Positions 39,451-46,055 of a stretch of DNA of 46,055 bases are shown in pieces (positions within the stretch are counted from its first letter, which is position 1; every line of letters starts with the position of its first letter). A model generated the notes under the pieces. That model did no database searches, had not been told where the DNA came from, and worked only from the letters and a program-made list of their open reading frames with translations. The translations under genes were made by a program, and so were the position numbers. Source of the stretch: Paracoccaceae bacterium (lineage in GTDB: Bacteria > Pseudomonadota > Alphaproteobacteria > Rhodobacterales > Rhodobacteraceae); contig SKYA01000060.1 in the NCBI GenBank assembly GCA_007128135.1, positions 1 through 46,055 of the forward strand, given 5' to 3'.

Positions 39451-41624
39451 CAGTTCCCGCCGAAGATCGCCCCGAGAATGCCGCGGATGGCATCATCCAG
39501 CGACCCGCCGCCCGGCTGCTGCTGTCCGGGGGCCTGCATCTGCGGTGGCAACGGTTGGGATTGCGGGGCCTCCAGCACCGGGCGTGCAGGCTCGATCATG
39601 GGCAGGGGGCGAGGGGACTGGCCCTGATGGACGCGCTGCATGGTTTCGCGCCAGATCTCGGCCGGAAGCCCACCGCCAGTGACACCGCGCAGGGGCGAGT
39701 TGTCATCATATCCCATCCAGACACCGGCGACATAATCCGCCGTGAAGCCGATGAACCAGGCATCGCGGGCAGCCTGGGTCGTGCCGGTCTTGCCCGCCAC
39801 CTGCCAACCGTCCAGCCGCGCCCGTCCGCCCGTGCCCTCGGCGATCACGCGCGTCATCATCCAGGTCAGCACCTGCGCCGAGCGTTCCGAGATGACCCGC
39901 TCGCCCATGCCGTTCGATGTGCTGAAAAGCGGCGCGCTCTCGCCCAGCAGGGTCAGTTGCTCGATTCCATAGGGCCGAACCGCCGCGCCGCCATTGAGGA
40001 TACCCGCATAGGCAGAGGTCATTTCCAGCAGGCTCGCCTCGGACGCACCCAGCGCCAGGGCAGGCCCTTCGGCCAGATCGCTGTTCAGCCCGAACCTGTT
40101 GGCCACCTCGCGCACCCGCGCACGGCCCATCGCTTCGGAAATGCGCACGGCGGGCGTGTTGAGCGAGCGCGCCAGGGCTTCGGTCATCGTGACGAAACCG
40201 TGGAATTCATTGTCATAGTTGCGCGGCGACCACGGACCGGAACCGGGAATGTTGATGGTCAGCGGCGCATCCTCGACAATGTCGAACGGCTCGAACCCGT
40301 TTTCCAGCGCGGCGGCAAAGAGGAAAGGCTTGAAGGCCGAACCGGTCTGGCGCACGGCCTGCGTGGCGCGATTGAACCCGCCGACAGAGGGCGAGCGCCC
40401 GCCGACCATGCCCCGCACAGCCCCGTTCGCCGACATGACGACGACGGCGATCTCGGCCTCGGAGCCTTCGCGCACGCGGGTCCCGAAGACATGGCGCACG
40501 GCGTCCTCGGCGGCGGCCTGGATGCGCGGGTCGAAGGTCGTGCGCATCAGCACGTCCTCGGTCGTGTTGCGCGTGAGATAGGAGGGGCCTGACTGCATCA
40601 GCCAGTCGGCGAAGTGAATCCCGCGCTGCGCCTCGGCCTGTTGCGAAAGTGTCGCCGGAAAGGAGCGGGCCTCGGCCAGTTCATAATCGGTCAGATAGCC
40701 CTGCTCGTGCATCAGTCCGATCACGACATTGGCGCGCGCCTGCGCGCGGGCCAGGTTGCGGGTGGGCGCATAGGTCGAGGGCGCAACCAGAAGCCCGGCG
40801 AGCATCGCGGCCTCGGAGGGGCCGACTTCATTGGCCGAGCGGCCGAAATAGCGCTGCGCCGCGGCCTCGAACCCGCGCGCGCCCGCGCCAAGGAAGGCGC
40901 GGTTCATGTAGATGGTCAGGATCTCGTCCTTGGAGAATTTCGCCTCGAGCGCAAAGGCGAAGGGCAGTTCCTGCACCTTGCGCCAGATCGTGCCGCGGCG
41001 GCAGTCGGCCTCATAGGCTGCTTCGGAACTCCATTTCTCGGGATCGAATGGAACCCCCAGACACAGGAGCTTTGCCACCTGTTGCGTGATGGTCGATCCT
41101 CCGGCGCCGGAAAAGGCCGAGCGGCCGGATTGCATGTTCGAGCGTATCGCCCCGGCAATCCCGCGCGGGCTGAGACCGATATGGCTGTAGAAGCGCCGGT
41201 CCTCGGTCGCAATGATGGCATTCTTCAGATGCGTCGAGACCGTCGCAGCGGTGATCGCACCGCCGAAGGTCTCGCCCCGCCAGGCAAAGACATTGCCCTC
41301 GGAATCCATCATCGTCACCGACCCGCGCGCGCGGGCATCCAGAAGATCGCCCAGCGGCGGCATGTTGATGTAGAAATAGCCCGTGGCCAGCAACAGGATC
41401 GCGGCGAGGGTCGCTCCGAGCCGCCAGGTCACGCCCCAGAGGATGCGCCAGAACAAGGCGACCGTCCCCGCGATGAAGCGGACGATGATATTGCCACCCG
41501 TCTTGCGGGTGGGCTTGCGCGCCTTTGCTGGCTGCCGGCGTGGCGCGGATTTGGGTTTTGCGGCAGGTTTGGGATCTCGACGCTCGGCAACCAGCCGGCG
41601 CCCCCCTTTTTCAGAGTTCCTCAT
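39450..41624 (-). CDS. Bifunctional class A penicillin-binding protein (PBP1A family)
   Basis: A 724-residue glycosyltransferase/transpeptidase that polymerises and cross-links peptidoglycan. The N-terminal basic tail is followed by a membrane anchor (LGATLAAILLLATGYFYINM). The transglycosylase domain has the catalytic glutamate in ATEDRRFYSH and GGSTITQQ; the transpeptidase domain has TGSAFKP (SxxK), SLN, and KTGTT, all intact. The C-terminus is Pro/Gln rich. An insert near AYEADCRRG with nearby LCLGVPFD may form a disulfide. The ATG at 41624 follows GGTCGAGAG; an in-frame start 48 bp upstream is less likely. It is divergent from glnK. Confidence 0.94.
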   Translation of the reverse strand: MRNSEKGGRRLVAERRDPKPAAKPKSAPRRQPAKARKPTRKTGGNIIVRFIAGTVALFWRILWGVTWRLGATLAAILLLATGYFYINMPPLGDLLDARARGSVTMMDSEGNVFAWRGETFGGAITAATVSTHLKNAIIATEDRRFYSHIGLSPRGIAGAIRSNMQSGRSAFSGAGGSTITQQVAKLLCLGVPFDPEKWSSEAAYEADCRRGTIWRKVQELPFAFALEAKFSKDEILTIYMNRAFLGAGARGFEAAAQRYFGRSANEVGPSEAAMLAGLLVAPSTYAPTRNLARAQARANVVIGLMHEQGYLTDYELAEARSFPATLSQQAEAQRGIHFADWLMQSGPSYLTRNTTEDVLMRTTFDPRIQAAAEDAVRHVFGTRVREGSEAEIAVVVMSANGAVRGMVGGRSPSVGGFNRATQAVRQTGSAFKPFLFAAALENGFEPFDIVEDAPLTINIPGSGPWSPRNYDNEFHGFVTMTEALARSLNTPAVRISEAMGRARVREVANRFGLNSDLAEGPALALGASEASLLEMTSAYAGILNGGAAVRPYGIEQLTLLGESAPLFSTSNGMGERVISERSAQVLTWMMTRVIAEGTGGRARLDGWQVAGKTGTTQAARDAWFIGFTADYVAGVWMGYDDNSPLRGVTGGGLPAEIWRETMQRVHQGQSPRPLPMIEPARPVLEAPQSQPLPPQMQAPGQQQPGGGSLDDAIRGILGAIFGGN

Positions 41625-41928
41625 CTCTCGACCCTGTTCCTGTCGCGATGTCTGCCCGACACGCCTTACCATTCACTGCGTCTCTTTTGCCAGTCCGGAG
41701 GCGAAAACGCCACAGTCTTTGCAATCCCTTACCGGGTTGTGACCGTGCTGCACGATCCCGAATTTGCCTGTTTTTTGTGCAGTGACTAATTTTCTTGCAC
41801 AATTATTTCCATTTTACCGGCACCGCTGCCGCCGCATCGCGGCAAAACATTGAGACTCCCCTTCTGCACGCCACTGATTGGGACCGTGCGACCAGTTGGA
41901 CACTCGCTCGACAGAAAGGGGATGACCT
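41625..41928. promoter_or_regulatory. Divergent promoter region between the PBP gene and glnK-amtB
   Basis: 304 bp. It holds CGTGC-T-GCACG (41744-41754) and TTGTGCA (41775-41781) inverted against TGCACAA (41796-41802) with a 14-nt centre. TGCA-containing inverted sites recall nitrogen-control (NtrC-type) elements but do not match a strict consensus. A sigma-54-like GG-N10-GC at about 41819-41832 is too weak to call. Confidence 0.4.
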
Positions 41929-42267
41929 GTGAAATACATCATAGCGGCAATCAAACCGTTCAAGCTTGAAGAGGTCCGCGAAGCGCTGACATCGATCGGC
42001 GTGCGCGGAATGATGGTGACCGAAATAAAGGGGTTCGGCGCGCAGTCGGGCCATACCGAAATCTATCGCGGCGCCGAATACGCCGTGAATTTCGTGCCCA
42101 AGCTGAAGCTTGAAATCGCTGTCTCGGATGCAATGGCCGATCAGGTCGTCGAGACGCTGCAGAAGACGGCACGCACGGACAAGATCGGGGATGGCAAGAT
42201 TTTCGTGCTCGATCTGCTAGCGGCAACGCGCGTGCGCACAGGCGAAACCGGGGATGACGCGCTCTGA
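41929..42267 (+). CDS. glnK: Nitrogen regulatory PII protein GlnK
   Basis: A 112-residue PII signal protein that binds ATP, ADP and 2-oxoglutarate and blocks AmtB when nitrogen is in excess. The T-loop has the uridylylated Tyr51 in YRGAEYAVNF; the B-loop TGKIGDGKIF region is TDKIGDGKIF. The start is GTG at 41929 after AAGGGGATG. amtB begins 31 bp after its stop, the usual glnK-amtB pairing. Expression is expected to respond to nitrogen limitation. Confidence 0.95.
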   Translation: MKYIIAAIKPFKLEEVREALTSIGVRGMMVTEIKGFGAQSGHTEIYRGAEYAVNFVPKLKLEIAVSDAMADQVVETLQKTARTDKIGDGKIFVLDLLAATRVRTGETGDDAL

Positions 42268-42298
42268 GAGCGTGGGCCTGAACAAACAAAGAGGACTT

Positions 42299-43657
<1,359 letters not shown>

Positions 43658-43684
43658 CCGGTCAACCCCGTCACAAGACCGGAC

Positions 43685-43714
43685 GCCCCGCCTGTGCAGA
43701 CAGGCGGGGCTTTT
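43685..43714 (+). terminator. Intrinsic terminator of glnK-amtB
   Basis: A perfect 11-bp stem, GCCCCGCCTGT (43685-43695) with ACAGGCGGGGC (43700-43710), closes a GCAG loop and is followed by TTTT. Confidence 0.93.
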
Positions 43715-43757
43715 CGTTGCGCGATCACGGCGCGACCGCTGACATCAGCACGGCACC

Positions 43758-43791
43758 GGTAGGGTGGTGGGTGCTGCGCACCCACCGCGCC
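43758..43791. repeat. Third, diverged REP-like palindromic element
   Basis: A near-palindrome of GGTGGGTGC and GCACCCACC halves, related to the pair around 10.8 kb but with an extra GGT and a CGC centre. It lies between the convergent amtB and dinB genes, a usual place for such elements. Confidence 0.8.
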
Positions 43792-43810
43792 TGGGCAGCG
43801 GCACCAGACC

Positions 43811-45064
43811 TCAGCGCAGGCTGCGCCCCTTGACCACGGCGCCTGTCCCGAAGCGTGCGCGCAACTTGTCCATCGCGCGCTCCGCGGCAGCGCGGCGGCC
43901 GGCCCCGGGGTCGAGCAGATCGGCGCTGAACCCCGGCCCGCCATCCGGCGCGAGTTCGGAAATGCCCACGCCCAGCAGGCGAAACGGCGCGGCCTCGATC
44001 GCATGCGCCAGCAGCGGCCGGGCGGCGCGGTAGATGACATCCGCGAGCGCCGTCGGCTCGGGCAGGCTGTGGCGGCGCGTCAGGATATGGTGATCGGCGC
44101 GCTTGAGCTTGAGCGTCACCACCCGGCCTGCCAGCCCCTTTGCCTTGGCGCGCGCCGAGACCTGATCGGCCAGCCGCCAGAGATGCCCGTCGAGCATGTC
44201 CGGGTCGTGCAGGTCACACTCGAAAGTCGTCTCTTTCGAGATCGACTTCACCTTCGGGTCGCGCGCCACGCGGCGCGTGTCCTGACCCCGCGCCATGTGC
44301 CACAGCCGCGACCCCATCGCCCCGAAACGCGCCACCAGTTCGGCCTGGTCCCAGCGCAACAGGTCATCGATGGTGGCAATACCGGCGCGTTCAAGCTGCC
44401 CGCGCAGGGCTGCGCCCACACCCCAGATGATGCCCACCGGCTTGCCGCGCAGGAAATCCGCCGTCCCGGCACGGCTGATCTGCGAAAAGCCCCGTGGCTT
44501 GTCCAGATCCGAGGCGATCTTGGCGAGGAACTTGTTATGCGACAGCCCCACCGAGCCGGTCAGGCGCAACTCCTGCTCCATTCGCCGCATGAGCCGCGCC
44601 AGCATGACCGCAGGCGGCGCGCCATGCAGGCGCGCGGTGCCGGTCAGGTCCATAAAAGCCTCGTCGAGCGATAGCGGCTCGATGGCCGGTGTCAGGTCCT
44701 CCATCATCGCGCGTATCTCACGCGAGGCGGCGGCATAGGCCTCGAATCGCGGGCTGACCACGACTGCCTCGGGGCAGAGTTGCAAGGCCCTGAACATCGG
44801 CATGGCCGAGCGCACACCGTGGATGCGCGCGATATAGCAGGCCGTCGTCACCACCCCGCGATGGCCGCCACCCACGATCACCGGCCTGTCACGCAGGGCC
44901 GGAGTGTCGCGTTTCTCGACACTGGCATAGAAGGCATCGCAATCCATATGCGCGATCGACAGGTCGAACAGTTCCGCCCCCGCGACCACGCGGCGCGAAT
45001 GGCAGGCGGGGCATCGCGCGCCCGCGTCAAAGGTGGTCAGACAGTCGCGGCACAGGGCAGGCAT
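43811..45064 (-). CDS. dinB: DNA polymerase IV (DinB) with N-terminal zinc ribbon
   Basis: A 417-residue Y-family translesion polymerase. Catalytic motifs are MDCDAFYASVE and SLDEAFMDL; the little-finger domain follows KGLAGRVVTLKLK. The protein begins with a CRDC...CPAC zinc ribbon (Cys5, Cys8, Cys18, Cys21), a feature I recall from other alphaproteobacterial DinB proteins but absent from E. coli. The ATG at 45064 has no clear ribosome site; the first inner Met lies at the catalytic motif, so the longer form is right. The C-terminus lacks an obvious beta-clamp pentapeptide. Confidence 0.92.
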   Translation of the reverse strand: MPALCRDCLTTFDAGARCPACHSRRVVAGAELFDLSIAHMDCDAFYASVEKRDTPALRDRPVIVGGGHRGVVTTACYIARIHGVRSAMPMFRALQLCPEAVVVSPRFEAYAAASREIRAMMEDLTPAIEPLSLDEAFMDLTGTARLHGAPPAVMLARLMRRMEQELRLTGSVGLSHNKFLAKIASDLDKPRGFSQISRAGTADFLRGKPVGIIWGVGAALRGQLERAGIATIDDLLRWDQAELVARFGAMGSRLWHMARGQDTRRVARDPKVKSISKETTFECDLHDPDMLDGHLWRLADQVSARAKAKGLAGRVVTLKLKRADHHILTRRHSLPEPTALADVIYRAARPLLAHAIEAAPFRLLGVGISELAPDGGPGFSADLLDPGAGRRAAAERAMDKLRARFGTGAVVKGRSLR

Positions 45065-45107
45065 GGGCGCAGTCTAGCGCGCAAGACCGGGCGCTGGCTA
45101 TCGCGAT

Positions 45108-46055
45108 TCAGGGATGCGCGACCAGGCAATCCATGCTGCGCGCATTCAGCCGCAGGCAGGCACGCTCGGCCTCGGTCTGGGTCAGGCCCGCGAAACTGGC
45201 CTCGAACCGTCCCGAAACCTGGCGGATCCGGCTTACGCCATTGCCCAGTGCGTTTGCCTCGGCCATCTTGACCGTGATCAGGCTGCGTTCGGCGGCGGCG
45301 CGCGAGTTGAACTGCCCGAGCGACACGCCCCACAGCCTGCCACCATCCGAAGTGGACAGGCGGCTGACTCGCTCGACCCCGTGCGCGGCATTGGCCTCGG
45401 CCACGGCGGCGATGGCCTGCGCGTCAGGGTCAACCTGCCTGCGGGCAGGGGTGCTGGTCAGGATGATGTCTGGATTGGGTGCCGGCCGGACGTCCGGCAC
45501 CGGCAGGTCGAGATCGGCATGAAGCACGAGGCCGACTGGGTCCGGCACGGCCGTATCGGGCAGGAAGGCGGCCTCGCTGCCCAGCCAGACCGTATCGGCT
45601 CCCGGCCCTGCAGGGGCGATGCCGGTATCGGGTGCGGCGGCCATGGCGAGCACCGTTTCCCCTGCCACCTCATCCGCTGGGGGCTCCTGCGCCTGCACCA
45701 GCGCCATCACTTCGACCTCTGCGTTGCTTTCGGGCGCGCGCGCGGCGAGTTCCCCGGTGCCCTGCTCCGGCTCTGGCGTCGGGGCCTCGGCGGATGTCAT
45801 CTCGATGTCCGTCCCGGTCCCGACCTCCGGCGCTGCCTCATCCTCCTCGGCAAGGGCAGCGAGATCCTCGGGATCGGCAATGGAAAATCCTGCCTCGACT
45901 GCGGCGGCGAGGTCGATCTCATCCCCGGCTTCGGTCGCAGGCAGTTCCGGTTGCAGGGATTCCGGTCGTGGACGGGGCGTCACATCGAGGACCTCGGGGG
46001 CAAGCGAGGCCATGACCCGCGACGGCTCTGGCGCACCGGCCTCGGGCTCGGACTC
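45108..46055 (-). CDS. SPOR-domain protein, C-terminal part (perhaps a D-Ala-D-Ala carboxypeptidase)
   Basis: At least 315 residues of a gene that runs off the right edge. The visible part is a long acidic, Ala/Pro/Glu-rich region followed by a C-terminal SPOR domain of about 75 residues (GRLWGVSLGQFNSRAAAERSL; CLRLNARSMDCLVAH), which binds peptidoglycan at the septum. Two Cys in the SPOR domain may form a disulfide. In Rhodobacteraceae such tails are often fused to a D-alanyl-D-alanine carboxypeptidase; the catalytic part would lie beyond the edge, so the activity is not shown here. Confidence 0.75.
   Translation of the reverse strand, partial: ESEPEAGAPEPSRVMASLAPEVLDVTPRPRPESLQPELPATEAGDEIDLAAAVEAGFSIADPEDLAALAEEDEAAPEVGTGTDIEMTSAEAPTPEPEQGTGELAARAPESNAEVEVMALVQAQEPPADEVAGETVLAMAAAPDTGIAPAGPGADTVWLGSEAAFLPDTAVPDPVGLVLHADLDLPVPDVRPAPNPDIILTSTPARRQVDPDAQAIAAVAEANAAHGVERVSRLSTSDGGRLWGVSLGQFNSRAAAERSLITVKMAEANALGNGVSRIRQVSGRFEASFAGLTQTEAERACLRLNARSMDCLVAHP

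Noticed and set aside
41819-41832. Sigma-54 promoter upstream of glnK
   Set aside because: GG-N10-GC spacing is present, but the -12 element matches poorly and the distance is uncertain.

Overview
The window is high-GC, densely coded chromosomal DNA from an alphaproteobacterium, almost certainly a member of the Rhodobacteraceae (Paracoccus/Rhodobacter/Roseobacter relatives). The evidence is the Shemin-type hemA with Lys248 in the position of the Rhodobacter enzyme, the aerobic cobaltochelatase genes cobS and cobT, the adjacent DUF6456 and DUF6477 genes, a SoxY/SoxZ pair, DinB with an N-terminal zinc ribbon, and a glnK-amtB operon. I cannot name the genus. No tRNA, rRNA, CRISPR array, insertion sequence or prophage gene was found. 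Most of the window is core or metabolic chromosome rather than an island.

Layout. 1-3.8 kb (minus): ispG (cut by the window edge), a RodZ-like membrane/HTH protein, hemA with an FNR-type box upstream, and a small exported protein. 3.9-6.5 kb (plus): an M20 peptidase overlapping a cytochrome P450. 6.6-10.8 kb (plus): cobS, a transferrin-binding-protein-like lipoprotein, and cobT. 10.8-12.8 kb: a pair of inverted REP-like elements, then an ABC-F ATPase. 12.8-15.5 kb: divergent DUF6456 and DUF6477 genes around an operator-rich promoter, then dusA. 15.9-17.6 kb: a large membrane protein of unknown function. 17.6-24.6 kb: a purine catabolic operon xdhA-xdhB-xdhC-guaD with a divergent LysR regulator. 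24.6-28.4 kb: an RTX calcium-binding protein and a divergent GT2 glycosyltransferase. 28.3-30.4 kb: a YeeE/YedE (TsuA-like) sulfur transporter with soxY and soxZ. 31.0-33.4 kb: a SulP transporter with a tandem universal stress protein. 33.75-35.8 kb: aroQ and a divergent GntP permease with PhaR-like boxes between them. 35.9-38.5 kb: ftsE-ftsX-plsC ending in a broken flavoprotein gene. 38.6-41.6 kb: a zinc-ribbon membrane protein and a class A penicillin-binding protein. 41.9-43.7 kb: glnK-amtB. 43.8-46.06 kb: dinB and a SPOR-domain protein cut by the edge.

How the parts relate. Tetrapyrrole supply (hemA, cobS, cobT), guanine and xanthine breakdown feeding nitrogen metabolism (guaD, xdhABC, with glnK-amtB elsewhere), and envelope assembly (rodZ, ftsEX, plsC, PBP1A, SPOR protein) are the main themes. 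Many neighbours share ATGA or GTGA stop/start overlaps (xdhA/xdhB, xdhB/xdhC, ftsE/ftsX, ftsX/plsC, plsC/pseudogene), which indicates translational coupling. I did not find a convincing wholly new multi-gene system. The best leads are the small transporter-soxYZ locus with a 22-bp palindrome far upstream, the GntP permease with three PhaR-like boxes, the TbpB-like lipoprotein inside the cob locus, and the operator-rich DUF6456/DUF6477 promoter.
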